In this document: positions 1 through 8,853 of the stretch, piece by piece
Layout of the letters: every line of letters begins with the position of its first letter
How positions within the stretch are numbered: the stretch's first letter is position 1
NCBI RefSeq assembly: GCF_001486585.1
Contig: NZ_LN909044.1
Span: 1-64,000, forward strand
Length of the DNA stretch: 64,000 nucleotides
DNA from: Paenibacillus senegalimassiliensis
GTDB lineage: Bacteria; Bacillota; Bacilli; Paenibacillales; Paenibacillaceae
Direction: 5' to 3'
Notes under the pieces: model-generated
The model's input: only the letters and a program-made list of their open reading frames with translations
Told to the model about the DNA's origin: nothing
Databases searched by the model: none
Translations under genes and position numbers: made by a program

Positions 1-219
1 TCCGTCTTTCCCAAGTCTCCCATGCGAGAGGCTTGCGTATCCGGTATTAGCTAACGTTTCCGTTAGTTATCCCAGGCTTACAGGCAGGTTACCTACGTGT
101 TACTCACCCGTCCGCCGCTAAGTTATTTAGGAGCAAGCTCCCAAATAACTCCGCTCGACTTGCATGTATTAGGCACGCCGCCAGCGTTCGTCCTGAGCCA
201 GGATCAAACTCTCCAATAA
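1..219 (-). rRNA. 16S ribosomal RNA, 5' end only (partial)
   Basis: Read on the minus strand, the segment contains the universal bacterial 16S start (AGAGTTTGATCCTGGCTCAG, minus strand of 193-212), followed by the conserved variable-1 stem and the GCGGCGGACGGGTGAGTAA block. Counting back from the 8F site puts the mature 5' end near position 219. Only the first ~219 nt are present; the gene continues past the left edge. The V1 stem around GGAGTTATTTGGGAGC looks like Paenibacillus. This is the best taxonomic marker in the window, but it is too short for a species call. Confidence 0.97.
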
Positions 220-292
220 AGTGTTTGACTTGCTCATGTAAACTTGCTGACGAGAACTTTCGTTCTCTTTATTTCTTACTCACTCGTTGTTC

Positions 293-307
293 AGTTTTCA
301 AAGATCA
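293..307 (-). promoter_or_regulatory. rrn leader boxA antitermination element
   Basis: The minus strand reads TGATCTTTGAAAACT, which closely matches the rRNA leader boxA (TGCTCTTTGAAAA type) bound by NusB/S10 antitermination factors. It lies between the rrn promoter and the 16S start. A small hairpin with arms GAGAAC/GTTCTC (252-267) follows, as is common in rRNA leaders where pre-16S is processed. Confidence 0.75.
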
Positions 308-351
308 ACTTGTCTTCGTGTCGACCGCCGTGTTTCAGCGGCAACTTCTAT

Positions 352-380
352 ATAATATCAACTGCTCAATATAAATGCAA
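352..380 (-). promoter_or_regulatory. rRNA operon sigma-A promoter
   Basis: On the minus strand the -35 is TTGCAT (375-380) and the -10 is TATTAT (352-357), with a 17-nt spacer. An A/T-rich stretch of T and A runs lies just upstream (381-400), resembling an UP element. It faces the 16S gene and lies about 130 nt before its mature 5' end, with boxA in between. Confidence 0.8.
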
Positions 381-716
381 GAGTTTTTTTCAAAAAAGAT
401 ATATACCAAGCAAATAGGTCTATCAGCAGCGATACTTTCAGTCTCTTACCCCCTGATGCCAATGCTCTCCGATAAGCTAATATATTCATGTTAAAAAACC
501 GGACCAATCTATTAGATAGGGTCGGCTATGAACCTTTCTTCTATTATATATAAAATATCTCGTTCGGCTGGACAAACACGTTTATTACTTTTAGGTACTA
601 TAAAAGAAAAAACTCCCCTTTCTCAGCAGCGGTTGTCCAGAAATGAACCCATCTGCTTGGAAAGGGGAGTTACTTGGCCTTACGCCAATAAAGTTGCTAT
701 AACACTATGCCATATG
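381..716. other. Gene-free spacer between rrn promoter and purine permease
   Basis: This A/T-rich spacer separates the rrn promoter from the 3' end of the purine permease. I see no gene or RNA in it apart from the permease terminator at 601-671. A reading frame at 528-779 on the plus strand runs through that terminator and into the permease, has no ribosome binding site, and is not a gene. Confidence 0.6.
601..671 (-). terminator. Terminator of the purine permease gene
   Basis: On the minus strand, arms AACTCCCCTTTC and GAAAGGGGAGTT (660-671 and 611-622) form a perfect 12-bp stem with a ~37-nt loop, followed by TTTTTCTTTT (601-610). It lies about 45 nt after the permease stop codon. Confidence 0.85.
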
Positions 717-2117
717 TTAGCCTGCGCTTCCAAGGAATACGTAGCGCAGAATAATCAGAACAAACAGCACCCACATTAACCAGTGAATATCGTATTTCTT
801 CTTGCCCAACAGGTTGGCGACAAACGCCAGAACTACATAGAATACAACCCCGAACGAAATCCCGTTAGCGATGTTGTAAGTGAAAGGCATCATCGTTACG
901 GTCAGGAAGGCAGGAATTGCAACGACCATGTCCTGGAAGTCAATTTCCTTGATGGATTGAACCATCAGCACACCTACGATAATCAAGGCTGCTGCTGTAG
1001 CTGAACCTGGAATCAAAGCGATAACTGGAGCCAGGAACAAGGCAAGCAGGAAGCACACGCCTGTGGTTACTGCGGTCAAACCAGTACGTCCACCTTCGGC
1101 AACCCCCGCTGCGCTCTCTACATAAGCTGTCGTAGTTGAGGTTCCCAGCATAGCGCCGCCCGTTACAGCAACGGCGTCAACCAGCATCGCTTTACCTACG
1201 CGTTTCTTGCCCTCTTGTGGGTCCTTCATGATACCGGCGCGAGTAGCTGTACCCACCAAAGTACCGAAAGTATCGAACAATTCAACGAATGTAAATGTGG
1301 CGATGGCTGAGATAATCCCGGTATGCAGAATACCTTCCCAGTCAAACTTCATAAAGTTGATTTGAGTGAAATCTGGAATCCATTTGGCTTCGCTGGCCGA
1401 TACCGAGTTGAAATCAACCGCACCCATCAGGATAGCTGCAATCGTTGTTCCGACAATACCTAGCAAAATTGCACCACGCACGTTCAGAACCATCAGAATG
1501 CCGATCAGGAGCAGACCGATCAAGGCAAGCTGTACATCTGTATTATGCAGGCTCCCCAAATGAATTACTGTTTCAAAGGAAAGCACATCCGTAAACGTAT
1601 GTGCAGGAATGTCGCTGCCCGCTTCTACGCCCACTGTCATGAGGCCACTGTTCTTCAGGCCGATAATCGTAATAAACAAACCGATCCCGACCGTAATAGC
1701 ATGCTTCAGCGAATCCGGAATGGCATCCAGCAGCATTTGGCGAATCTTGGTCACGGTCAAGAGAATGAAGATCAAACCGGAGATAAAGACGGCGGTCAAA
1801 CCCATTTCCCAAGTAAAAGGATGATCTGTTGATGCTGATGAAAGAACTACGGAGGCAAAATAGGCGTTCAACCCCATGCCTGGTGCAAGCGCTACGGGAA
1901 AGTTAATGAACAGCCCCATGGCGATGGTGAAGATCCCGGCGGCAAGAGCCGTTGCCAGAAATACAGAATACCAGCCCATGTCAATTTGACCAAAGGCGGT
2001 CAGCGTATTCGGGTTGACTGTCAGGATGTAGGCCATAGCCATAAATGTGGTCAAGCCGGCCATAATCTCCGTACGCACCGTTGTACCATTCTGTTTCAGT
2101 TTAAAAAACCGATCCAT
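717..2117 (-). CDS. pbuG: NCS2 family purine permease (guanine/hypoxanthine type, PbuG-like)
   Basis: A 466-aa polytopic membrane protein of the NCS2/AzgA-like family, which takes up guanine or hypoxanthine by proton symport. The N-terminus (TVRTEIMAGLTTFMAMAYIL) and the following VNP and APGMGLNAYF motifs are typical, and hydrophobic helices continue to the C-terminus. I chose the ATG at 2117 because GGGGGAG precedes it at good spacing and the protein then starts MDRFFKLKQN like family members; the open frame runs on to 2267 through the structured leader, which is unlikely to be translated. A guanine-class riboswitch and its own promoter lie upstream, so expression should fall when guanine is plentiful. 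In B. subtilis pbuG also sits near guaA. Substrate is inferred from family and riboswitch type. Confidence 0.88.
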   Translation of the reverse strand: MDRFFKLKQNGTTVRTEIMAGLTTFMAMAYILTVNPNTLTAFGQIDMGWYSVFLATALAAGIFTIAMGLFINFPVALAPGMGLNAYFASVVLSSASTDHPFTWEMGLTAVFISGLIFILLTVTKIRQMLLDAIPDSLKHAITVGIGLFITIIGLKNSGLMTVGVEAGSDIPAHTFTDVLSFETVIHLGSLHNTDVQLALIGLLLIGILMVLNVRGAILLGIVGTTIAAILMGAVDFNSVSASEAKWIPDFTQINFMKFDWEGILHTGIISAIATFTFVELFDTFGTLVGTATRAGIMKDPQEGKKRVGKAMLVDAVAVTGGAMLGTSTTTAYVESAAGVAEGGRTGLTAVTTGVCFLLALFLAPVIALIPGSATAAALIIVGVLMVQSIKEIDFQDMVVAIPAFLTVTMMPFTYNIANGISFGVVFYVVLAFVANLLGKKKYDIHWLMWVLFVLIILRYVFLGSAG

Positions 2118-2300
2118 GATTAAAATACTCCCCCTTATGATGAGTCGGACAACGACAAAAAGCCGAGGTGTTCTCCCCCGGGTTCCGTACATCCAGAAGA
2201 ATCGCTCCAAAGGCGTAAAGCCTTGGTGGAAGTCCGGCCCCATTCCGAAAAATTCACGTAACGACACGTCATCGGAGCGGCCAAAACCAGCGGTTCCTCT

Positions 2301-2368
2301 TTTCGTAGCCAGATCATTTACGGTGACCTCGTAGAGACTTCCGGGCCTATTCCCGGAATTATACGAAA
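2301..2368 (-). promoter_or_regulatory. Purine riboswitch aptamer, guanine class
   Basis: On the minus strand P1 is TTTCGTA/TACGAAA (2362-2368 and 2301-2307). The loop consensus is present: ATAATTCC, GTCTCTAC at the P2-P3 junction, and ACCGTAAAT in L3. The specificity base just before the 3' P1 strand is C (GGCTACG), which pairs with guanine or hypoxanthine; a U there would indicate adenine. About 180 nt of structured leader separate it from the permease start, including a CCAAGGC/GCCTTTGG hairpin. I could not assign a clear terminator or ribosome-binding-site sequestering switch. Confidence 0.93.
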
Positions 2369-2430
2369 GGATTTAATTTTCTTTGTCGATATCCTCGAAA
2401 GCCCTGCAATGAAGGCTTATCACATGATTC

Positions 2431-2459
2431 ATTCTAGGCGGACACGCTGGAGATGTCAA
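2431..2459 (-). promoter_or_regulatory. Promoter of the riboswitch-permease transcript
   Basis: The minus strand carries a perfect -35 TTGACA (2454-2459), a 17-nt spacer and a near-consensus -10 TAGAAT (2431-2436). It lies about 60 nt upstream of the riboswitch aptamer, in the right orientation and distance to transcribe it. Confidence 0.88.
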
Positions 2460-2527
2460 CAGAAAAAACGAATATTCAACAAGGTTTTACACTTTAACGT
2501 TCGACATCTAGACAAATATGTCATGAA

Positions 2528-3763
2528 TTACTCGTTCTTGAGCAGATGCTGCAAATCGTATCCCGTCGGGTTCTGGAAGATTCTTAGGCCGAATTCAGGC
2601 GCTACGGCAAAAATATGGTCAAAAATATCCGATTGCACCTCTTCATAAACAGCCCAGTTAATATCGTTAACAAAGGCGTAGATCTCCAGCGGAATCCCGG
2701 TTTCGGTCGGCTGTAACTGCCTGACGATACAGGTCATGTTCTGATGAATGCTTGGGTGATGCTGAAGGTACCGCAGAATATAGGCACGGAAGATGCCGAT
2801 ATTCGTCATGGCCCGGCCATTCACTTTGACTGAACGGTCCATTCGATGCTCCAAATTGTACTGCTCGATGTCGATCTCTTTTTGAGCAATATATTCCTGC
2901 AAATAATGAATTTTCTTGAATTTGTCCAGCATCTCCGATCCTACGAAGACAATACTGCTAGTATCCACGAAGACCGAACGTTTGATTCTCCGTCCGCCAG
3001 AGCTTTGCATCCCTCTCCAGTTCTTGAAGGAGTCCGAGATCAGCGCATACGTTGGAATCGTCGTAATGGTCTTATCAAAGTTCTGCACCTTCACCGTGTT
3101 CAAGGAAATATCAACGATATCCCCATCTGCCCCATACTTCGGCATCTCAATCCAATCGCCCACGCGCACCATGTCGTTGGAGGTAAGCTGAACTCCGGCA
3201 ACAAGCCCCAGAATGGAGTCCTTGAAGATCAGCATGATGATAGCCGACAGAGCCCCGATGCCGCTAAGCAAAATAACCGGACTTTGTCCAATCATGGTCG
3301 AGATCAATAGAATGCCACCAACGATGAACACAAAAATCTTTGCCACTTGAATATAACCGCGAATCGGACGAGCCTTGGCAATTTCATACGTGGCATAAAT
3401 ATCATGAATTGCATTGAGGAACGCATTCACGACCATTAACGATATTATGATAATATACAGAATAACGCCTTTTACGATAAGCGTCTGATAAGCCGGGAAC
3501 AAAGAAGCAGCATAATAAATAATGATGGCCGGAACCACATGGACCAATTTATGAAACACCTTGCGTTCCAGTATATAGTTATCCCACTTGATGCGGTTGC
3601 TGCGAATTGAATAAGTGATAATTCTCAGAATAATCCCTCTAGCCACAAAATGTGCAACCATGCTTAATATGATAATTCCCACGATGCCAATAGCATTGGC
3701 CAAGCCGCCGACAAGTTCATCAGCAACTCCCATTTCTGCAAGCCAATTCTGGATGAATTCCAT
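2528..3763 (-). CDS. Mechanosensitive ion channel, MscS family (YbdG-like)
   Basis: A 411-aa membrane protein. Several hydrophobic helices occupy roughly residues 20-190. The pore-lining helix follows as LSGIGALSAIIMLIFKDSIL, then the MscS beta domain with VRVGDWIEMP, and NTVKVQNFDKTITTIPTYAL in the cytoplasmic vestibule. Length and the long cytoplasmic tail fit the E. coli YbdG (MscM) subgroup of about 415 aa better than short MscS. Such channels release solutes when osmotic downshock stretches the membrane. It lies between the permease leader and a LOG-family gene on the same strand; the 11-nt gap to the latter (start 3763, stop 3775) suggests one transcript. Confidence 0.88.
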   Translation of the reverse strand: MEFIQNWLAEMGVADELVGGLANAIGIVGIIILSMVAHFVARGIILRIITYSIRSNRIKWDNYILERKVFHKLVHVVPAIIIYYAASLFPAYQTLIVKGVILYIIIISLMVVNAFLNAIHDIYATYEIAKARPIRGYIQVAKIFVFIVGGILLISTMIGQSPVILLSGIGALSAIIMLIFKDSILGLVAGVQLTSNDMVRVGDWIEMPKYGADGDIVDISLNTVKVQNFDKTITTIPTYALISDSFKNWRGMQSSGGRRIKRSVFVDTSSIVFVGSEMLDKFKKIHYLQEYIAQKEIDIEQYNLEHRMDRSVKVNGRAMTNIGIFRAYILRYLQHHPSIHQNMTCIVRQLQPTETGIPLEIYAFVNDINWAVYEEVQSDIFDHIFAVAPEFGLRIFQNPTGYDLQHLLKNE

Positions 3764-3774
3764 AGTTATCTCCT

Positions 3775-4338
3775 TTATTTATACTCACGCACAGCGCACG
3801 GCGTATAAGCTTCAATAAATGGCTCAATCTCCACTATATCCTCTGCGAACAAAATCTTCTCGAAATCTGTATGAGTTAAAAATCCTTCTTGCACCATCTT
3901 TGTATACTGCTGCTTTAACTCCTCGTAAAATCCGGTCTGATTCATAAAAATGCAGGGATGCGAATGCTGGCCGATCCTTCCCCATGAGATGACTTCCGTA
4001 ATTTCCTCCAATGTACCGGGACCTCCTGGAAGCGCAATATACACATCACCAAGTTCAATCATTTTCATTTTCCGTTCATGCATGGTCTGTACAATTTCAA
4101 GACGCGTAAGTCCCGGATGAGCCAATTCTCTCCCTACCAAGAACTCCGGCATTACACCTATCACTTGTCCTCCACGAGCTAAAACGTAATCTGCAAGCAT
4201 TCCCATCAAGCCAACATTTCCCCCGCCGTAAACCAGTACATGTCCTTCTCCTGCAATCCACTCTGCCAATTCCTTGGCTATTCGTGGGTACTTCTCATCA
4301 TGTCCAAGAGCTGCCCCGCAATAAACTGTAACCCGCAT
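3775..4338 (-). CDS. LOG family (TIGR00730) Rossmann protein, probable nucleoside 5'-monophosphate phosphoribohydrolase
   Basis: A 187-aa protein of the lysine-decarboxylase-like LOG family. The two signatures are visible: GGGNVGLMG at about residues 39-47 and PGGPGTLEE at about 104-112, which form the nucleotide and phosphate-binding site in the cytokinin-riboside 5'-monophosphate hydrolases. B. subtilis YvdD has the same size and motifs. Members cleave nucleoside monophosphates such as AMP at the N-glycosidic bond; the physiological role in bacteria that do not make cytokinin is unsettled. It ends 11 nt before the mechanosensitive channel gene starts and is divergent from the MazG-like gene at 4406. 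Confidence 0.85.
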   Translation of the reverse strand: MRVTVYCGAALGHDEKYPRIAKELAEWIAGEGHVLVYGGGNVGLMGMLADYVLARGGQVIGVMPEFLVGRELAHPGLTRLEIVQTMHERKMKMIELGDVYIALPGGPGTLEEITEVISWGRIGQHSHPCIFMNQTGFYEELKQQYTKMVQEGFLTHTDFEKILFAEDIVEIEPFIEAYTPCAVREYK

Positions 4339-4405
4339 GATCCTAATAACACTCCATTCTGTCTATGCTATCATTATATTATATTAAATATACCGGGGGT
4401 TAGAA

Positions 4406-4726
4406 ATGGTGGACATTACTCAATATCAACAATGGATTATAGAATTCTACAAAACAAGAAACTGGTATCAATATGAACCCTTTATTCGCATAGGCTTTCT
4501 GACTGAAGAGGTTGGGGAAGTGTCCCGTGCAGTGAGAAGCATCGAGATCGGTAGAGATCGCCCTGATGAGGCAAAGCTGGATCAAGCGCAATTAAAAGCT
4601 AACTTGGTTGAAGAACTGGGAGATGTGATGGACAACATTCTCATTCTTGCAGATAAATATGATATTTCTGTAGAAGATATTTTGCGATTGCATCAGGCCA
4701 AGTTGATTGCTCGATTTGAGAGTTGA
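4406..4726 (+). CDS. Small MazG-like nucleotide pyrophosphohydrolase
   Basis: A 106-aa single-domain protein with the all-alpha NTP pyrophosphohydrolase signature: EEVGE at residues 34-38 and ELGD at residues 70-73, the acidic residues that bind magnesium in MazG and dUTPase-like enzymes. Family members hydrolyse NTPs to NMP plus pyrophosphate, often to remove non-canonical nucleotides. The start at 4406 has GGGGGTTAGAA just upstream. It is convergent with guaA and shares a bidirectional terminator with it. Its specific substrate cannot be read from sequence. Confidence 0.8.
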   Translation: MVDITQYQQWIIEFYKTRNWYQYEPFIRIGFLTEEVGEVSRAVRSIEIGRDRPDEAKLDQAQLKANLVEELGDVMDNILILADKYDISVEDILRLHQAKLIARFES

Positions 4727-4803
4727 ATTTTAAGGGCGCATACGGCAGAAGCAATACAAAATGCCTGGTACACTTGTGAAATCTGCATTCCTAATTAAAT
4801 AAT

Positions 4804-4854
4804 AAAAAGGTCCTCTGCCCCACCTCTCAGTGGTTTTCGCAGAGGACCTTTTTT
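4804..4854. terminator. Bidirectional terminator between the mazG-like gene and guaA
   Basis: A perfect 11-bp stem, AGGTCCTCTGC (4808-4818) with GCAGAGGACCT (4839-4849), is flanked by an A run on the left and TTTTTT on the right, so it can terminate transcription in both directions. It sits between the convergent ends at 4726 and 4873. Confidence 0.9.
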
Positions 4855-4872
4855 ATAATACTTCTATTTAGT

Positions 4873-6411
4873 CTATTCCCACTCAATCGTAGCCGGTGGC
4901 TTCGACGTAATGTCGTACACCACGCGGTTGACGTTGTCTACTTCGTTGACGATACGTACCGAAATCTTCTCCAGCACGTCCCAAGGGATACGTGCCCAGT
5001 CGGCGGTCATGCCGTCAATGGAGGTTACGGCGCGAATGCCTACGGTGTAGGAGTAAGTACGAGCATCGCCCATCACGCCTACGCTGCGCATGTTCGGCAG
5101 GGCCGTGAAGTATTGCCAAATTTCGCGGTCAAGACCGGCTTTGGCAATCTCATCGCGCAGGATGTAATCGGAATCCCGAACGATCTTAAGCTTGTCCTCG
5201 GTGACTTCGCCCAATACGCGAATGGCAAGTCCTGGACCCGGGAAGGGTTGTCTCCAGACAATTTCCTTCGGCAGACCGAGCTCTTCGCCGACCTTACGCA
5301 CTTCGTCCTTGAACAGCGAGCTAAGCGGTTCAATCAGCTTAAACTTCATATCCTCCGGCAAACCACCCACGTTATGGTGAGACTTGATCGTCTGCGCCGT
5401 AGCTGTGCCGCTCTCTACGATATCCGTATACAGCGTGCCTTGGGCCAGGAATTTGAAATCGTCAAACTTGGCCGACTCCTCGTCAAACACATAGATAAAT
5501 TCGTTGCCGATGATTTTCCGTTTTTTCTCCGGATCATCTACACCTTCCAGCTTCGACAGGAAGCGATTACGCGCATCGATCTTGATTACTTTCATGTCAA
5601 ACTTGCCAACGAACGTCTCCATAACGCTCTCCGCTTCACCCTTGCGCAGCAGTCCGTGGTCAATGAACATACAGGTCAATTGATCACCGATCGCCTTGTG
5701 AATCAGCATCGCCACGACCGAGGAATCCACGCCACCACTCAAAGCACAAAGCACGTTGCTATCGCCGACCTGGTTACGAATATCACGCACCGCATCCTCG
5801 ATAAATGTCTCCATGCTCCAGTTGCCTTCACAACCGCAAATCTCATAAAGGAAATTACGAATCATCTCATTGCCGTGAATGGAATGACGAACCTCCGGGT
5901 GAAATTGTACGCCGTACATTTTCCGATCAGGATGGGCGAACCCGGCAATCGGGGCATGCTCCGTTGAAGCATCCACGACAAAGCCTTCTGGCAGCAAGGT
6001 CACATGATCTCCATGACTCATCCAAACGGTCTGTTTGGCTTCAAGTCCGCGTGTCAGGGCAGAGCTTTCGGTAAAATCAACGTCCGCCTTACCATATTCC
6101 CGCTTCTCGGCACGTTCTACCTTCCCACCAAGCTGATGCGCCATTAGCTGCATCCCGTAGCAGATGCCGAAGATGGGCACGCCAAGCTCATACACGCCAG
6201 GATCAATTCGAGGAGCATCCTCCGCATAAACGCTGGAGGGTCCACCCGAGAACACGATTCCTTTTGGCGAAATTTCACGCAAACGCTCCACTGACGTATT
6301 GTAAGGCAGCAATTCACTGTACACGCCCAAATCACGAATTCTTCTTGCTATCAATTGATTGTATTGTCCTCCAAAATCAAGCACCACAATCATTTCATTT
6401 GGCTTATTCAT
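4873..6411 (-). CDS. guaA: GMP synthase (glutamine-hydrolysing)
   Basis: 512 aa, close to the 513 aa of B. subtilis GuaA. It converts XMP to GMP using ATP and glutamine. The N-terminal class I amidotransferase domain carries the nucleophile C84 in FGICYG and the His-Glu of HPEV near residue 172. The ATP pyrophosphatase domain has the PP-loop ALSGGVDSS near 220. The C-terminal dimerisation domain ends KPPATIEWE, as usual. I use the ATG at 6411: GGGAGG precedes it by 6 nt, and the upstream in-frame start at 6450 would lie before the -10 promoter element. With the riboswitch-controlled permease nearby it links guanine import and synthesis, although no riboswitch is visible before guaA itself. 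Confidence 0.97.
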   Translation of the reverse strand: MNKPNEMIVVLDFGGQYNQLIARRIRDLGVYSELLPYNTSVERLREISPKGIVFSGGPSSVYAEDAPRIDPGVYELGVPIFGICYGMQLMAHQLGGKVERAEKREYGKADVDFTESSALTRGLEAKQTVWMSHGDHVTLLPEGFVVDASTEHAPIAGFAHPDRKMYGVQFHPEVRHSIHGNEMIRNFLYEICGCEGNWSMETFIEDAVRDIRNQVGDSNVLCALSGGVDSSVVAMLIHKAIGDQLTCMFIDHGLLRKGEAESVMETFVGKFDMKVIKIDARNRFLSKLEGVDDPEKKRKIIGNEFIYVFDEESAKFDDFKFLAQGTLYTDIVESGTATAQTIKSHHNVGGLPEDMKFKLIEPLSSLFKDEVRKVGEELGLPKEIVWRQPFPGPGLAIRVLGEVTEDKLKIVRDSDYILRDEIAKAGLDREIWQYFTALPNMRSVGVMGDARTYSYTVGIRAVTSIDGMTADWARIPWDVLEKISVRIVNEVDNVNRVVYDITSKPPATIEWE

Positions 6412-6439
6412 ACCTGGCCTCCCTAGAATTATGACACCT

Positions 6440-6469
6440 ATTATACGCAAGGTTAAAAGAGGTCGTCAA
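6440..6469 (-). promoter_or_regulatory. guaA promoter
   Basis: Minus strand -35 TTGACG (6464-6469), 18-nt spacer, and perfect -10 TATAAT (6440-6445). It lies ~30 nt before the guaA start and separates guaA from the upstream transglutaminase gene, whose stop codon is at 6499. Confidence 0.85.
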
Positions 6470-6498
6470 GGAAGTCCGGCGGCCACCGTACAGCCCTT

Positions 6499-8853
6499 CT
6501 ATCGCGATTTGGAGGGATTTGCTCCACAGCTTGCCACGAAACCACGACATTGCTGCAAAAATTTTACGCTTTCTCTACGATTCAACTGCTCTCTTCCATA
6601 ATAAAGCCGCTCCCAGGCCTGCACAAATCCTTCTGAATCTTTCAATACACCTGCTTGGCTTGAAAATATAAACTCCATATACTCCCTGGCCGTCATCCTG
6701 AAGGGCTTCGGACCATGCGTCTGGGCAAGCTCCGTCCATACCCGGTCTGCTGCCCGCAGCAACTCCATGCGACCAGGGAAACAGCGGCTTGCCGGATGCA
6801 GGTCCAGCCAGGACTGTATACCCCGAACATAATGGGGTATTTCCCGTAATAATAAAAGGGCAAACCCCAGGCCCAACAACGACGCCGCCGTGACAAATGG
6901 AGTTAATCTCCAGGTTCCTACGGCCATTCGCCAATCCGCAGCCAAAGCAGCAAGCTTAACCATAAACAACTTGAGTAGATCCGCTCGAATTTCCCGTAGG
7001 GCAGCAAGTTGTTCAGTGATTCCCTGGAGTTGACCATCTAATGAAGCCTTGGTATCCGTTCCCGCCGCTCCGGTGAAGCCGTCAAAACCAGGAGTCGGAT
7101 CAAAGGGAACCCAGCCGGTGCCAGGAAAATACACCTCCACCCATGAATGGGCATCGGCATAGGTGACCGTGTAACGATACAGGCCTTGGTCATCTGTGGC
7201 AAGCTCCTTCGTATTACTAGTTGCCGCCGGTTCCCCTGGCGCAAATCCCTTGACCCAACGAGCGGGAATCCCTCCGCTGCGCAGTAAGACGATCATCGAC
7301 GTAGAGAAGTGATCACAGTAGCCTATCCCATCCTCGAACAAGAAGCGGTCAACAAAATCTGCGCCATCCGGCGGAATTGTGGAGTTAAGCTGATATTCGT
7401 AATTCTCTTGTAAATATTTCTGGACAGCAGCGGTAGCCTCATATCGACTGCTCTCCTCCGCCACCAGTCGTGTGCCAAGCTCCCTTACCCGTCCGGGCAA
7501 GGAATCGGGAAGTTGCAGGAAGCGTTCGCTGATATAGGGCGGATCTTCGCCCTGGCTCTCCAGCAGCACCGCTCTGGTAGATGAGGGGATGTTCGACGAT
7601 AGCTCATAACCATAAATTTGCTCCGACAGAGCCGCATCCTCGATGAATAACGAATCAGACAGGGCATCATAACGGGGCTGCACCTGTATAGGAGAACGCC
7701 GATTGCCGGTAATGACTCTTTCCAGCTTGAAGGGAAGCCCCCCGGACAGCAAGGGGACTCTTCCGGATATCGGCTCCTCAAACATGATGGTCTGTTTAAT
7801 CCTATCCATATCGATATTTTGGACTGCCGGTTCTAAGGCCTCTCCCGAAATATCTGATGATTGAACCCAGCCGCGGCCCGTATACACACTTTTGCTCTCT
7901 CCGCGCCAGTAAGTGCTGTAGGGAGACAAGGCTGTAAAATAAGGATCATGTCGCAATTGCAAGGGTGCACCCAGTCTGGAATCGTCCAAGCCGTAGCCGG
8001 ACACACTGAACGCTGCCACGCTCCCTTTCCCTTCACCCCATTCTGCACCGCTCCAGGTGGATACGCTTCGGACCATCTGCTCCCAGGATATAGTCCTTAT
8101 GGGCTGCAAGGGCAGCAGAGAACTGAGCAAAGCGGCGCCCGCAACCCCCACCAGCACAAAGCCTGCGGCAGTCACCGTACCGGTCCCTCTGGAGGCGGCA
8201 GATTCACTTCGCTGAAAGGCCATCGCTTGGAGCACCAGTCCCATCGCAGCTACACGAATGACACCCAGATAGAGCTCCAGGCCAGCTACAGCTTCCAGCG
8301 TCAGCAGATACACAAAGGTCGCAGCGAGAAACAGCCAAATGCTCTGACGGGCAAGCGCCAGCATCTGTACAGATACCACCAGCAAGGTCCAGCCGATTAG
8401 TGATAACAACGCCCTACTCTCCATACTGACAGCGTAAAGTCTTCCCGAGCTTAAGAACTCGGACAGATCCGTGCGAAATAGTTCGGCATAGCTAAAGAAC
8501 CAACCCAATCCCTCATCGCTGCCATAAAGATAGAGCATGGAAGCAGCAATCAACAACGGCGGCCCCACGACAAATATTCTGGACGGTAAACGAAAACAAC
8601 CCATGAGGAGTAAAAGTCCCGTCAGAACAAAGAACAAAATAGTTGCCCGGCTGCTGCCTTCTGCAACCAAATGTTGAAGCGGATAAAGCCACTCGCTGAA
8701 CAAACCAAACAATAATAATGAAATGGCCAGACGCATCCCGGCGGAAAGAACGGCTTGCCCTTCATGAAGAATCGGGAAAGTCTCGTGAGTAATCGTCAAC
8801 CTTGGGTGGGCTCCCGCCGTAGCGGTCATACGTTCAGGCTCAGGCGCTGACAT
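6499..8853 (-). CDS. yebA: Membrane-anchored transglutaminase-like protein (YebA/TgpA family)
   Basis: 784 aa. Several N-terminal transmembrane helices (about residues 40-260) are followed by an extracytoplasmic transglutaminase-like core: catalytic Cys in GYCDHFSTSM, His in DAHSWVEV and Asp in FDPTPGFDG. A further helix (FVTAASLLGLGFALLLL) and a cytoplasmic tail follow. The fold suggests a thiol peptidase or amidase acting on the outer face; no physiological substrate is known to me. The ATG at 8853 overlaps the DUF58 gene by 14 nt. The order MoxR - DUF58 - transglutaminase - guaA matches B. subtilis yeaC-yeaD-yebA-guaA, so the three probably act together. Confidence 0.88.
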   Translation of the reverse strand: MSAPEPERMTATAGAHPRLTITHETFPILHEGQAVLSAGMRLAISLLLFGLFSEWLYPLQHLVAEGSSRATILFFVLTGLLLLMGCFRLPSRIFVVGPPLLIAASMLYLYGSDEGLGWFFSYAELFRTDLSEFLSSGRLYAVSMESRALLSLIGWTLLVVSVQMLALARQSIWLFLAATFVYLLTLEAVAGLELYLGVIRVAAMGLVLQAMAFQRSESAASRGTGTVTAAGFVLVGVAGAALLSSLLPLQPIRTISWEQMVRSVSTWSGAEWGEGKGSVAAFSVSGYGLDDSRLGAPLQLRHDPYFTALSPYSTYWRGESKSVYTGRGWVQSSDISGEALEPAVQNIDMDRIKQTIMFEEPISGRVPLLSGGLPFKLERVITGNRRSPIQVQPRYDALSDSLFIEDAALSEQIYGYELSSNIPSSTRAVLLESQGEDPPYISERFLQLPDSLPGRVRELGTRLVAEESSRYEATAAVQKYLQENYEYQLNSTIPPDGADFVDRFLFEDGIGYCDHFSTSMIVLLRSGGIPARWVKGFAPGEPAATSNTKELATDDQGLYRYTVTYADAHSWVEVYFPGTGWVPFDPTPGFDGFTGAAGTDTKASLDGQLQGITEQLAALREIRADLLKLFMVKLAALAADWRMAVGTWRLTPFVTAASLLGLGFALLLLREIPHYVRGIQSWLDLHPASRCFPGRMELLRAADRVWTELAQTHGPKPFRMTAREYMEFIFSSQAGVLKDSEGFVQAWERLYYGREQLNRRESVKFLQQCRGFVASCGANPSKSR

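Noticed and set aside
528..779. 83-codon plus-strand frame near the left edge
   Set aside because: Crosses the permease terminator stem and the 3' end of the permease gene; no ribosome binding site.
5113..5967. 284-codon plus-strand reading frame inside guaA
   Set aside because: It runs antisense to the well-supported GMP synthase gene, has no ribosome binding site, and its composition is that of a shadow frame.
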